Shown: one piece after another, positions 5,437 to 13,135 of the stretch
Numbering within the stretch: position 1 is the first letter of the stretch
Layout of the letters: each line of letters begins with the position of its first letter
Source: an uncultured Marvinbryantia sp.
GTDB taxonomy: Bacteria > Bacillota > Clostridia > Lachnospirales > Lachnospiraceae
Assembly: GCA_934373455.1 (NCBI GenBank)
Contig: CAKRON010000068.1
Span: 1 to 13,542 of the forward strand
Length of the DNA stretch: 13,542 bases
Direction of reading: 5' to 3'
Made by a program: the position numbers and the translations under genes
The notes under the pieces: model-generated
Database searches by the model: none
What the model was told of the DNA's origin: nothing
The model's input: only the letters and a program-made list of their open reading frames with translations

Positions 5437-5632
5437 TTATCTCAGTCGAGAAGACTCCCACCTCTTCAGGTGGTGAGTTATAACAAATTAGTCTCAGTGG
5501 GAGTCAAATCTCCGACTGAGATAAACGCTCCGCGAGGATGCGCAGTGATTCTGTAAAGAATATGTCAGCTTCGCTGACCAGAATCACGCGCCAAGTCTCA
5601 CGGACGTTCGACTTGAAAATTGTTGTTTACAC
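5437..5632 (-). ncRNA. Structured gene-free element, candidate IscB/HEARO-type omega RNA or IS200/IS605-derived miniature element
   Basis: Read leftward, the segment starts GTGTAAAC and contains a hairpin CAAGTC/GACTTG (5615-5592), then GCGC/GCGC and GTGATTCTG/CAGAATCAC arms (5591-5579 with 5553-5540) enclosing GTCAGC/GCTGAC with a three-base loop, a small CTC/GAG stem, and a 3' domain bounded by a perfect 12-bp pair TTATCTCAGTCG/CGACTGAGATAA (5524-5513 with 5448-5437). Inside that, GACTCCCAC/GTGGGAGTC competes with CCACCT/AGGTGG. Such nested stems without an open reading frame suggest a functional RNA or a mobile-element relic. The length of about 196 bases fits the roughly 200-nt IscB omega RNA scaffolds, which carry the guide at the 5' end. 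No IscB or transposase gene is in the window. The family assignment is tentative; the structure itself is certain. Confidence 0.5.
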
Positions 5633-5663
5633 GATAACCCGTTTGTTTTATTGTCAACTCCAG

Positions 5664-6536
5664 TTATCTCTGCTTTTTCAGTCTCTGGCTGGTCAGCCAG
5701 GATACCGCAGACAAGGCTGCCACATTTCCCTGACCGGCTGCCTTCACATACTGATATGGTTTACCTGCCACATCTCCGCAGGCAAAACAGCCCGGAATGT
5801 TGGTCTCCATCTGAAGATTCACTTTTACATGACCTTCTTCGATCTCAAGTCCCGGTATCAGTTGTTCGGCAGATACACTGTCACGAAGTATGAATACTCC
5901 ATCCACCTTATATTCTGCCGCATCTGTTTTCAAATATTCTACCAGATCCTGTCCTGTGATTTCCAGTGGTTTTTCCCTGATAATCTCTATAGATTCCGGC
6001 AGATGTACTTCCTCTTTTCCCATTGGAAGATAATACACCTTTCCTGCCAGTTCTGCCAGAAATTCGCTTTCCCGCTGGGCTTCTTCCGTATATCCGATCA
6101 CTGCAGCTGTCTTTCCACGGTATAGCATAGCATCACAGGTTGCACAGTAGCTGACTCCTCTTCCCAGGAATTCTTTTTCTCCCGGAAATGTCCTGCCCTG
6201 TACTACACCTGCTGCCAAAATCACCGCAGATGCTTCATACATCTTTCCTGATGCCTGCACCGCAAAATATTCTCCCATGGCATATACGGCACTGACACGT
6301 TCTTCTGTAACCGGAATCTCCAACTGTTCCAGCTGCCTCTGATACTGCTGCGCCAGCTGTTCCCCGCTGATATCCGGTAATCCCGGATAATTCTGGATCT
6401 GCGCAGCTTTATACACCTTCTCACTGCTTTTCTTTGAACCAAACAGCAAAATCTTTTTATTACGGACTTTCGCCGTAATTGCTGCCGACACTCCCGCCGG
6501 ACCCGTACCTATAATCGCAATATCATATCGCTCCAT
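5664..6536 (-). CDS. Thioredoxin-reductase-like flavoprotein with atypical nucleotide-binding domain
   Basis: This 290-residue member of the low-molecular-weight thioredoxin reductase fold has the FAD dinucleotide motif GTGPAG at residues 10-15, the redox pair CATC (Cys131 and Cys134) in GVSYCATCDAMLY, and the C-terminal FAD motif CFACGDV with Asp255. The second Rossmann motif, normally GGGDSA followed by an HRR-type NADPH site, reads IGYTEEA at 147-153, and the arginines after the next strand are missing (YYLPMG). Clostridial ferredoxin-dependent or other pyridine-nucleotide-independent thioredoxin reductases are known to lack these motifs, so this may belong with them. The ATG at 6534-6536 has AAAGG upstream and follows the nicotinamidase-like gene by 16 bases. 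The protein partner is probably the thioredoxin encoded next on the same strand. Confidence 0.88.
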   Translation of the reverse strand: MERYDIAIIGTGPAGVSAAITAKVRNKKILLFGSKKSSEKVYKAAQIQNYPGLPDISGEQLAQQYQRQLEQLEIPVTEERVSAVYAMGEYFAVQASGKMYEASAVILAAGVVQGRTFPGEKEFLGRGVSYCATCDAMLYRGKTAAVIGYTEEAQRESEFLAELAGKVYYLPMGKEEVHLPESIEIIREKPLEITGQDLVEYLKTDAAEYKVDGVFILRDSVSAEQLIPGLEIEEGHVKVNLQMETNIPGCFACGDVAGKPYQYVKAAGQGNVAALSAVSWLTSQRLKKQR

Positions 6537-6552
6537 ATCTCAAACACCTTTC

Positions 6553-7071
6553 TCATACAATCTCAATCTGACACGCCTTCATAGCTTCCAAAGCTGTTTC
6601 GTGACGCTCCGGTGTTACGCCAGCACAGCAGGAGGCATCTACCTTGATCGAGACTTCCGGCAGGAATGCCTTTAGAAGCATTGCATTTGAAATTACACAG
6701 ATATCAGTGCAAAGCCCAATCAGTGTAATACTGTCAATCGGTTCCATATTACTGTTTAACTCTTTCAGAATATTTCCAAGTGCCTCACTTCCAAAGGTCG
6801 GCTTGTCAATTGGCTGGGATGCCATAAGCTGAGCTATTTCATCTTTGATTTCCCATCCATGTGTTCCCTTAATGCAATGCTTCACCGGAAGATTCTTTCC
6901 CTCCTGAGTATCCAGATAATCTTCCCCATGGGTATCTCTGGTTGCCAGCACCAGTCCATCAAAATTCATCATCTTTACCATGACTTTCGGAACAATAGAT
7001 ACCGCTTCCGGTGTACCGAGTGCTCCGTCAATAAAATCATTCTGCATATCTACCACTACTAATATATCCAT
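6553..7071 (-). CDS. Nicotinamidase-like cysteine hydrolase (isochorismatase superfamily)
   Basis: The 172-residue protein has the superfamily triad Asp8 (VVVDMQNDF), Lys90 (DKPTFGS) and nucleophile Cys125 (LCTDICV), with the cis-peptide region just before it. Metal ligands of nicotinamidases appear as Asp46 and His48 in RDTHG, with His65 in VKHC, and the CIKGTHGWE block resembles PncA. It probably converts nicotinamide to nicotinate for NAD salvage, though other amidase activities occur in this fold. The ATG at 7069-7071 is preferred over a GTG five codons upstream because GGAGGAG (7084-7078) lies directly before it and would otherwise be coding. It sits between the AAA+ gene and the thioredoxin reductase homologue in one operon. 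Confidence 0.85.
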   Translation of the reverse strand: MDILVVVDMQNDFIDGALGTPEAVSIVPKVMVKMMNFDGLVLATRDTHGEDYLDTQEGKNLPVKHCIKGTHGWEIKDEIAQLMASQPIDKPTFGSEALGNILKELNSNMEPIDSITLIGLCTDICVISNAMLLKAFLPEVSIKVDASCCAGVTPERHETALEAMKACQIEIV

Positions 7072-7089
7072 CTTTTTCTCCTCCACTTC

Positions 7090-8616
7090 TTATTCAGAAG
7101 TCAGTTCTTCACAGTCTTTTTTTAATTCTTCTTCTCGTTTCCGGTACAAAAGCCGGTCACTGTAACGAAAATATGGGGCACAGCCGTGAGCACATACATA
7201 CTCCATAATCCGCTCATTCTTTGACAGTTCTGTCACAAACAGTACCATTTCCTGTCCATCTCCAAAGGCATCTTCCAGAAACTGAAATCCTCGTTCCAGG
7301 CATGCTCCCATTTCTTTTTGCAAAGCATTCTGTCTCTGCACTTCTTCTTCGAACCATCCTTTTATAAGTGCAAATCCTTCTTCTCGATTCCGGATATGCT
7401 GTTCTTTCAGTTTCAATTCATAGCATTCCAACTGATCAGTCAGCCACCGTTCTCTTTTTGCTTCCTGAATAGTCAGCATGCCTGTGTTTTGTTTGATCTG
7501 TCTCTGTTCTTTTCGTTCCTGTATAAAGTCTGCCAGAACATCCACTGTCTCTTTTTCTGTCTGATAGTTTTTCCAGTATTTCAATGCCTCATACAGCATA
7601 TGAATGCATTTTTTCTTCTCAGAACATACTTCGAATCTCTGGTTCAACCCATCCAGAAGTAATCCGGTCACGGTAAATCGTTCTTCAAATCCACCGTTTT
7701 CTGCAAGCTTCTTTTTTTCTTCCCATTCTGTTTTTTCCAGTGTTCCGTCAAGCAGCCCGGTAATTCCATAATCCTGTCCGTATTTTGTATACAATTGATA
7801 ATAAGCCGTAAATTTTCCAGCCACTTCTTCCTGCTGCAGGAACTGAATTACCAGCTGATCTGACACAGGAATCTGTAATCTTTCATAACTTTTCAGAAGT
7901 TCCGATAAATCTTCCCAGCCACGTGCCGTTACAAAAAACTTGCCGTCCACAGTATTTTCGATTCGATAAAAATCTTCTTTTTTTATATTCAGATATGAAA
8001 GGATGGCTCCGTGTATCTGATGCTTCCATCCATATTCCATCCAAATATCACAGTCTGCTTCTATATCAATCTTACGCACACGATCCAGTGTCACAATGTC
8101 AAATTCCCGGACAGATTTATTATATTCCGGTGGATTTCCCGCAGCCACAATCATCCATCCGTCCGGCACCTTATGACTTCCAAAGGTCTTATTCTGCAAA
8201 AACTGCAGCATGGTCGGTGCCAGTGTCTCCGATGCACAGTTGATCTCATCAATAAAGAGAATGCCTTCTTTCTTTCCGGTCTTTTCCATACATGCATAAA
8301 CAGAATCGATAATCTCACTCATGGTATATTCTGTTACGCTCATTTCTTTTCCGTCATATACTTTTTCCCGAATTCTCGGAAGACCAATCGCACTCTGTCT
8401 GGTATGGTGCGTAATGGTATAAGAAACCAGTCCTACCTGATTTTCTTCTGCCACCTGTTCCATAATTGCAGTTTTTCCAATTCCAGGAGGTCCCATCAGA
8501 AGGATCGGACGCTGACGCACCAGAGCATAACAATAATTTCCAAGCTCATCTTTTTCCAGATAAGCTTTTAATGTATGACTGATTTCCTGTTTTGCTTCTT
8601 TGATATTCATCTTCAT
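7090..8616 (-). CDS. MoxR-like AAA+ ATPase with long helical C-terminal region
   Basis: This 508-residue soluble protein has an AAA+ module in about the first 260 residues: Walker A GPPGIGKT (42-49), Walker B ILFIDEIN with Asp123 and Glu124, and sensor-1 Asn161 in AAGNPPEYN, followed by LDRVRKI. The order and spacing fit MoxR-type ATPases, which form hexamers and work with a VWA-domain partner encoded beside them, as in RavA-ViaA. The remaining 250 residues are rich in charged helices and contain no domain I recognise. Two ATGs are possible (8616 and 8610); AGGAG lies only three bases before the first and nine before the second, so the second may be the real start. The VWA gene stop is six bases upstream. 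A role in remodelling or activating a client complex is inference. Confidence 0.9.
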   Translation of the reverse strand: MKMNIKEAKQEISHTLKAYLEKDELGNYCYALVRQRPILLMGPPGIGKTAIMEQVAEENQVGLVSYTITHHTRQSAIGLPRIREKVYDGKEMSVTEYTMSEIIDSVYACMEKTGKKEGILFIDEINCASETLAPTMLQFLQNKTFGSHKVPDGWMIVAAGNPPEYNKSVREFDIVTLDRVRKIDIEADCDIWMEYGWKHQIHGAILSYLNIKKEDFYRIENTVDGKFFVTARGWEDLSELLKSYERLQIPVSDQLVIQFLQQEEVAGKFTAYYQLYTKYGQDYGITGLLDGTLEKTEWEEKKKLAENGGFEERFTVTGLLLDGLNQRFEVCSEKKKCIHMLYEALKYWKNYQTEKETVDVLADFIQERKEQRQIKQNTGMLTIQEAKRERWLTDQLECYELKLKEQHIRNREEGFALIKGWFEEEVQRQNALQKEMGACLERGFQFLEDAFGDGQEMVLFVTELSKNERIMEYVCAHGCAPYFRYSDRLLYRKREEELKKDCEELTSE

Positions 8617-8622
8617 TTTCTC

Positions 8623-9888
8623 CTATACAAGCAGCTTCACTGCCCATCCCGGTACCAGTTCCATTTTCTGAGTCTGTTCCAGAAAAACAAACGCAGTCTG
8701 ATAATCCGGCGCACTTCTTGGGTAAATACCATCACCGTCTGTAAAATAAATCAAAGCCTTTAAGTCTTTTAATTCTTTCTTCTGCCTCTGTTCCTGCACA
8801 TAGGCAAATACCGGTCGGAAATCTGTTCCGCCCCTTCCCTGTATACGGATATTCTTGCTGTAATTTTTCCACTCTTCTTCTGAATGTATCACAACCACAT
8901 CCTGAATACAACAATCGCACTGAATAATATAAACCTTCATCTTTCGAAAAAAATTCTCTCTGTCGCTTAAAATACTGTAAGTCTCCGCCAGAAACTGCTG
9001 TACAATCTCACTGCTGCAGGATCCTGAAGTATCAATCGCAATCACCAGTTCTTCCATTCGATTGACTTCTTTATATTCCAGTGGTTCAATCAATGGCATA
9101 TCCCCATACTCTTCCATGCCAAAATGATAAAAAATATAATCAAAGCTTTCCAGATCCATCTCCACTTCTTCCCTTGGGAAAGTGAATCGCTTCAAAAACT
9201 TCTTATAATCATAACGGCTCTTTGCTGCCGGCTGAAGATATTCTTCTTTCTTTCCTTCCTGCGAGCCACGTTTTCGTTTCTGATCATGACGGTTCTGTCC
9301 GGTATAAGCCAGAATTTTTTCCCATTTCTGCTTTGTTTTCGCCCGGCGCTCTCCTGTATGGCTTTCGTACCAGTCCTGATGCCGGTCAAAGGCAAACCAT
9401 TGCTCCAGCTGCTGATGGCTCTCATGCAATTCTTCTCTTTCCAGCATCTGATAAATCTGCTGGGCACTGCACTTTTTTCCACCAAAGCTATAAATAAACC
9501 GATTTCTTGCCCCATCTTCCGGCAAAGCCAGTTCCTGTATTTTTTCACCTTCTATGACCAGCTCCACCGCAATATCACAGGCAAGATTCCAAAGTTCCGG
9601 TTTCACTTCTTTTTCCGGAAAAATATGCAGATACAGACAATGCAGCAACATGTGGAGATATCCTCTTACGACTCTGGCTGAATCTCTCCGATACAGATTC
9701 ATAAGATATCCACATTCTGCCTGAAAGTTTTCCCCATCTGTGGAAATTCCTTTTATATTATCTGCGCATCGATAGCCCACACTGGCAAATGCACCATCCA
9801 GATACGGAAAATAATGATAGAGCTGATTTCTGCAGTTTTGCAGTATCTCAATACATAATCGCTGTCTTTTTACTTCTGTTTCATCCAT
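8623..9888 (-). CDS. VWA-like protein with degenerate metallopeptidase domain (MoxR partner)
   Basis: The 421-residue protein has an N-terminal region resembling the putative metallopeptidase domain of VWA-like (DUF2201-type) proteins. The helix that usually holds HExxH reads YLHMLLHCLYLH, so His79 and His83 remain but the catalytic Glu is Met80; WNLACD with Asp105 follows as in the family. Residues 180-235 are basic and low in complexity, probably a linker. The C-terminal VWA domain (about 278-421) has an intact MIDAS: Asp286, Ser288 and Ser290 in DTSGS, Thr355 in GGTDF and Asp384 in FTDGDG. It probably binds metal and partner through the VWA domain and lacks peptidase activity. Its ATG overlaps the previous stop as TAATG, and the AAA+ gene follows after six bases. 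Confidence 0.88.
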   Translation of the reverse strand: MDETEVKRQRLCIEILQNCRNQLYHYFPYLDGAFASVGYRCADNIKGISTDGENFQAECGYLMNLYRRDSARVVRGYLHMLLHCLYLHIFPEKEVKPELWNLACDIAVELVIEGEKIQELALPEDGARNRFIYSFGGKKCSAQQIYQMLEREELHESHQQLEQWFAFDRHQDWYESHTGERRAKTKQKWEKILAYTGQNRHDQKRKRGSQEGKKEEYLQPAAKSRYDYKKFLKRFTFPREEVEMDLESFDYIFYHFGMEEYGDMPLIEPLEYKEVNRMEELVIAIDTSGSCSSEIVQQFLAETYSILSDRENFFRKMKVYIIQCDCCIQDVVVIHSEEEWKNYSKNIRIQGRGGTDFRPVFAYVQEQRQKKELKDLKALIYFTDGDGIYPRSAPDYQTAFVFLEQTQKMELVPGWAVKLLV

Positions 9889-10319
9889 TACAATTCAAAC
9901 TCTTCTTCCTGATATCCATATTTGCTGTCTTTTCGTTTCATCAAATATACCAGTGCCTGAATCTTCTGGCGTTCTCTGGCAATCTTTATAAAATCTTCCA
10001 GTTCCTTCTGCCCAAACCATCCCATCTGTTCCAGCACCTCAATCTTTTCCGGTTCATCCTCTTCAATCAAAGTCTCCACAGCATTTCGCACTCTTGGTTT
10101 TAAATATGCAGAAAATTCCTGTTTCTGGCTGGACGCGATACCATCTTTTAAGAAAAATCCCCACAGAGCAGTAGCCATCTTTACCGGCTCCTGACGTGTC
10201 TCCGAAAATTTTTTATATACACGGGCAGCCTCAGCTTCTGCAGATTCTTTCCCGGATCTCATCCGCAGGCTATTCATGACTACTGCCACATTCATCTGAT
10301 AACGGCTTTTCTCTCTCAT
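9888..10319 (-). CDS. Helical protein of unknown function in the AAA+/VWA operon
   Basis: This 143-residue protein is not recognised. It is soluble, highly charged and predicted by eye to be mostly helical. The C-terminal part (about residues 85-135: EKIEVLEQMGWFGQKELEDF then IKIARERQKIQALVYLMKRK) has the look of a helix-turn-helix repeat of ankyrin or TPR-like length, with the tail EEEFEL acidic. The TAATG overlap with the VWA gene makes it the first member of a tightly coupled three-gene set, so it is a candidate third component, adaptor or client of the AAA+/VWA pair. AAGGAA lies about ten bases before the ATG at 10317-10319. No function can be stated. Confidence 0.75.
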   Translation of the reverse strand: MREKSRYQMNVAVVMNSLRMRSGKESAEAEAARVYKKFSETRQEPVKMATALWGFFLKDGIASSQKQEFSAYLKPRVRNAVETLIEEDEPEKIEVLEQMGWFGQKELEDFIKIARERQKIQALVYLMKRKDSKYGYQEEEFEL

Positions 10320-10320
10320 G

Positions 10321-11154
10321 CTACATATTTTCCTTCAACAGTTCTTCTATCACTTTCGCCACTCCGTCCTGATCATTACTCTCCGCTATGATGTCCGCGG
10401 CGTCCAGTACTTCCTGTACACTGTTAGCCATGGCTACTCCTGTGCCGGCCAGCTCCAGCATTTTCATATCGTTATCACTGTCGCCAAAAGCCATCACCTG
10501 ATCAGAAGAAAGCTTCCATTCTTTCATCAATTGAGACAATGCATGGGCTTTACTGGTATGTTCACTTCCCAGTTCTACATTATACAGAAAAGATGACGTC
10601 GGTGTAACACCTGAAAAACTCTGCATCTTCTTCTGCCACTGTTCTTTTTCTTCTATACAGGCAAAATTCAGATTGATATTTTCGATCTCTGCCTGATGTT
10701 CTTCCATAAAATCATAAATATTTCCAACCGGATGTCTGGTCGTCTTCACATAATGAATATCCCGTTCGGTTTTTCCATTTAGAATTCGCTCATAATACTC
10801 CTGCCCTATATATGCCTGCCCTCCCAGACACACCTCAGTATCCACCGCTTCGAAGCGGATCATCTCAACAATCTGCAATACCTTTTCGGGTGCAAGATAA
10901 TCTTCATACAAAATCTTTCCATCCGGAATACGGTTTATCACTGCTCCATTGGATGTAATCGCACAAGATATCTCTGACATTTCCAGGATTTCAGGTGCAA
11001 GCGAAGAAAACGTCCTTCCGGTGGCTGCCACGATCCGTATTCCTGCCCCGGCAGCCTGCACAATCGCCTGCCTGGTTCTTTCTGTCAGATGCTTCCGACT
11101 GTTTAACGCTGTTCCGTCCAGGTCAAAAGCAATACATCTGATTTTCTGTTTCAT
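10321..11154 (-). CDS. Cof-type HAD-IIB phosphatase
   Basis: This 277-residue soluble phosphatase has motif I FDLDGTALNS with Asp11 and Asp13, motif II AATGR with Thr45, motif III Lys202 in TSKAHAL, and motif IV GDSDND with Asp225 and Asp229. The large C2 cap inserted between motifs II and III (about residues 80-200) defines the Cof subfamily, whose members dephosphorylate sugar phosphates, nucleotides or flavin precursors; the substrate cannot be read from sequence. It is full length. The ATG at 11152-11154 has AAGGAAA upstream, and the gene lies 17 bases after the phosphodiesterase and one base before the next gene, in the same operon. Confidence 0.92.
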   Translation of the reverse strand: MKQKIRCIAFDLDGTALNSRKHLTERTRQAIVQAAGAGIRIVAATGRTFSSLAPEILEMSEISCAITSNGAVINRIPDGKILYEDYLAPEKVLQIVEMIRFEAVDTEVCLGGQAYIGQEYYERILNGKTERDIHYVKTTRHPVGNIYDFMEEHQAEIENINLNFACIEEKEQWQKKMQSFSGVTPTSSFLYNVELGSEHTSKAHALSQLMKEWKLSSDQVMAFGDSDNDMKMLELAGTGVAMANSVQEVLDAADIIAESNDQDGVAKVIEELLKENM

Positions 11155-11171
11155 CTGATTCGTTTCCTTTT

Positions 11172-12995
11172 CTATAATTCTCTTAAGAATTTTACATACT
11201 GACGGATTACATCATTTGGCTTACCGTCATAAATACATTCCTGCACCAGCGATACACGGTCTGTAATGATATTATCCACATTCAGATCAATCATTCTATT
11301 AATGATCTTTCTGTTATTCACAGTCCACACAAAGATCTGCTTTCCGGCATTATGGATTCTCGATACCATAGATGGTGTGACATTTCCGGCTTCCATACTG
11401 AAATTGTCTGCCGCCTTCAACCGATTAATATTGCCATAGGCAAGGCTCATTACATATAACGTTGAAATCTCCGGATCATAATCCTTTATTTTCTGCAAAG
11501 AACTATACATCTGAGAGCTGACTACGCAGGAATCTGCAAACTCCATCTCTCTGATCAAATCCACCACTGCCTTTTCGATCTCCACATCATTCACAGAAGG
11601 CTTAATCTCAATGTTCAGCCTGACATGATTTTCTTTTGCCAGTTCGATCACTTCCCTCAGGCTCGGTATTTTTTCGCCTGCAAAGGTATCGCTGAAAAAA
11701 CTGCCGGCATCCAGCTGCTCAATTTCATCAAACGTCAGATTCCAGCTGAAATCCCGTAGTCCTGTTGTTCTGTAAAAACTATGGTCGTGCATGACAAATA
11801 ACTCTCTGTCTTTACTTTGCTGCACATCCAGTTCAATCCAGTCTGCCCCAAATTCAATTGCACCTTCAAAAGCCGACATTGTATTTTCCGGATAAAATGC
11901 CGACGCTCCTCTGTGAGCAGTCACTTCTATTGTCCTTAAATATTCCACCTGCGGATTCATGTGCTCTGTCGCCGAATTATAAATCAACATGGTGCACGCG
12001 CTAAGTGCTGTAATCAACACAATACCTTCTGTCAGTCTGACTTTTTTTCTGCTCTTTGCATCTACCGGCTGAATGTCAATATTTTTATGACAGACTGGCT
12101 CTACGTTGGTTTCTTTGTGAAGAAAATAAAGACAGCTGATGGTAATATAACCGATCGGAGTTCCAACTGCTGTTACAATTAACATAATTGCTTCCAAAAG
12201 CCCCCATACGGCTGATGTATAGACATAATTCAGAATACGAAGCTGAGAAAAAACTTTCGCCACTGCCAGCACTACCAGGATACCGATTGCCACCAGCACA
12301 AAATAACTGGCATAAAACAGAAGCTGTACGCTGACCAGCACGATACCGTCTTTCCATTTATTTTTTCTGCTCAGTTCCCTGCTTTTTTCTCGTGCTTCTT
12401 TGTATCTACAGCTCTCCAGTGTAAAATACGGAAATGTAAAAATGTACTGAAGTCTCCAGACCCCAATCAATGTCAGGATGATCCCGCCCAGGATCAGTCC
12501 ATATCTGGCAAAATAAAAACCACTTTTTATAAAATTCGGCAGCGTTACTGTCGCCAGAATATTCATAATTACGCCGGCACTCAAATATGGAAACAGTATC
12601 ATCTGCTCCCTGATTATTTTTCGATTTTCCTTCTGGAAAACTCGTTTCATATTTCTGTAAGCAAATCTGCTGGTCTGCAAAACCGTTACCTTCTCCTGCT
12701 CCCAGGAATGGGCTGCCAGAAATAACAAAGCACTGGCGTCAAACATCAAATACAGACAGACTGCCAACAGTACTCCGATAAATACCACCAGGGTAAACGG
12801 GTTCCTCAGAAATTTCTTTAAATTTTCCAGCGTCAGATAATGATATCCCATTATTTTCATAATGAGCTGGCTGAGCTGATAAATTCCGGGTACTACAATA
12901 GCACCTCCAAGAAGCTTATAGAGGAGTTCAAATCCCAGTAACGATTTCCAGTTGTATTTCAATAATAATATTACAAGTTTGATCTTTTTTCGCAT
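11172..12995 (-). CDS. Membrane-anchored glycerophosphodiester phosphodiesterase
   Basis: The 607-residue protein has an N-terminal membrane region of about 345 residues with roughly seven or eight hydrophobic segments, ending with LTEGIVLITALSACTMLIYN (about 321-340). A GDPD TIM-barrel domain follows from about residue 355. Its key residues are His361 and Arg362 in AHRGAS, PENT with Glu370, Glu388 and Asp390 in IELDVQ, His403 in VMHDH, and Glu463 and Lys465 in NIEIKPS. It would cleave glycerophosphodiesters to glycerol 3-phosphate and an alcohol, or act on lipid or teichoic-acid glycerophosphates; whether the barrel faces outward is inference. The ATG at 12993-12995 is preferred over the TTG at 13040, which lies almost at the predicted transcription start and has no ribosome binding site, though the ATG site (AGGAAG about 13 bases away) is also weak. 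Confidence 0.9.
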   Translation of the reverse strand: MRKKIKLVILLLKYNWKSLLGFELLYKLLGGAIVVPGIYQLSQLIMKIMGYHYLTLENLKKFLRNPFTLVVFIGVLLAVCLYLMFDASALLFLAAHSWEQEKVTVLQTSRFAYRNMKRVFQKENRKIIREQMILFPYLSAGVIMNILATVTLPNFIKSGFYFARYGLILGGIILTLIGVWRLQYIFTFPYFTLESCRYKEAREKSRELSRKNKWKDGIVLVSVQLLFYASYFVLVAIGILVVLAVAKVFSQLRILNYVYTSAVWGLLEAIMLIVTAVGTPIGYITISCLYFLHKETNVEPVCHKNIDIQPVDAKSRKKVRLTEGIVLITALSACTMLIYNSATEHMNPQVEYLRTIEVTAHRGASAFYPENTMSAFEGAIEFGADWIELDVQQSKDRELFVMHDHSFYRTTGLRDFSWNLTFDEIEQLDAGSFFSDTFAGEKIPSLREVIELAKENHVRLNIEIKPSVNDVEIEKAVVDLIREMEFADSCVVSSQMYSSLQKIKDYDPEISTLYVMSLAYGNINRLKAADNFSMEAGNVTPSMVSRIHNAGKQIFVWTVNNRKIINRMIDLNVDNIITDRVSLVQECIYDGKPNDVIRQYVKFLREL

Positions 12996-13048
12996 GCTGC
13001 CATTCTTTCTTCCTACTTTTCGATTCCGAAATATTCCCAATTATTTAT

Positions 13049-13078
13049 ATTGTATCACGAATCTTTTCCGGTGTACAA
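13049..13078 (-). promoter_or_regulatory. Promoter of the leftward GDPD operon
   Basis: On the minus strand there is TTGTAC (13078-13073), an 18-base spacer and TACAAT (13054-13049). The start near 13042 leaves a leader of about 47 bases before the ATG at 12995. No further clear promoter was seen between the genes down to 5664, so this may drive the whole seven-gene operon. Confidence 0.6.
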
Positions 13079-13100
13079 TCTTATCCTTTTGATATATAAT
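13072..13100 (+). promoter_or_regulatory. Promoter of the Rrf2-family regulator gene
   Basis: TGTACA at 13072-13077, a 17-base spacer and a perfect TATAAT at 13095-13100. The -35 hexamer overlaps the -35 of the divergent leftward promoter almost base for base, so one bound regulator or polymerase would affect both directions. Confidence 0.6.
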
Positions 13101-13110
13101 GAATGTAAGG

Positions 13111-13120
13111 CGCTTAAGCG
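13111..13120. promoter_or_regulatory. Perfect palindrome, possible operator in the Rrf2 leader
   Basis: CGCTTAAGCG is fully self-complementary and is followed by six T residues. It lies just downstream of the expected transcription start. Its stem would be too short for an efficient terminator, so a protein site is more likely. Rrf2 proteins often repress their own gene, which makes this a candidate autoregulatory site. Confidence 0.35.
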
Positions 13121-13135
13121 TTTTTTCGACAAAAT

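Noticed and set aside
5437..5632. CRISPR array or tRNA-like structure
   Set aside because: There are inverted, not regularly spaced direct, repeats, and no cloverleaf with anticodon or T-loop could be drawn.
5538..6125. 195-codon plus-strand open frame
   Set aside because: It is antisense to the thioredoxin reductase homologue and to the structured element, and resembles no protein.
8011..8571. 186-codon plus-strand open frame
   Set aside because: It is the antisense shadow of the AAA+ gene, whose Walker motifs make the minus strand the coding one.
12996..13040. TTG start extending the phosphodiesterase by 15 residues
   Set aside because: It lies within a few bases of the predicted transcription start and lacks a ribosome binding site.
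13111..13126. Intrinsic terminator (CGCTTAAGCG plus six T)
   Set aside because: The stem has at most three pairs with a four-base loop, too weak to terminate, and lies just after the promoter of the Rrf2 gene.
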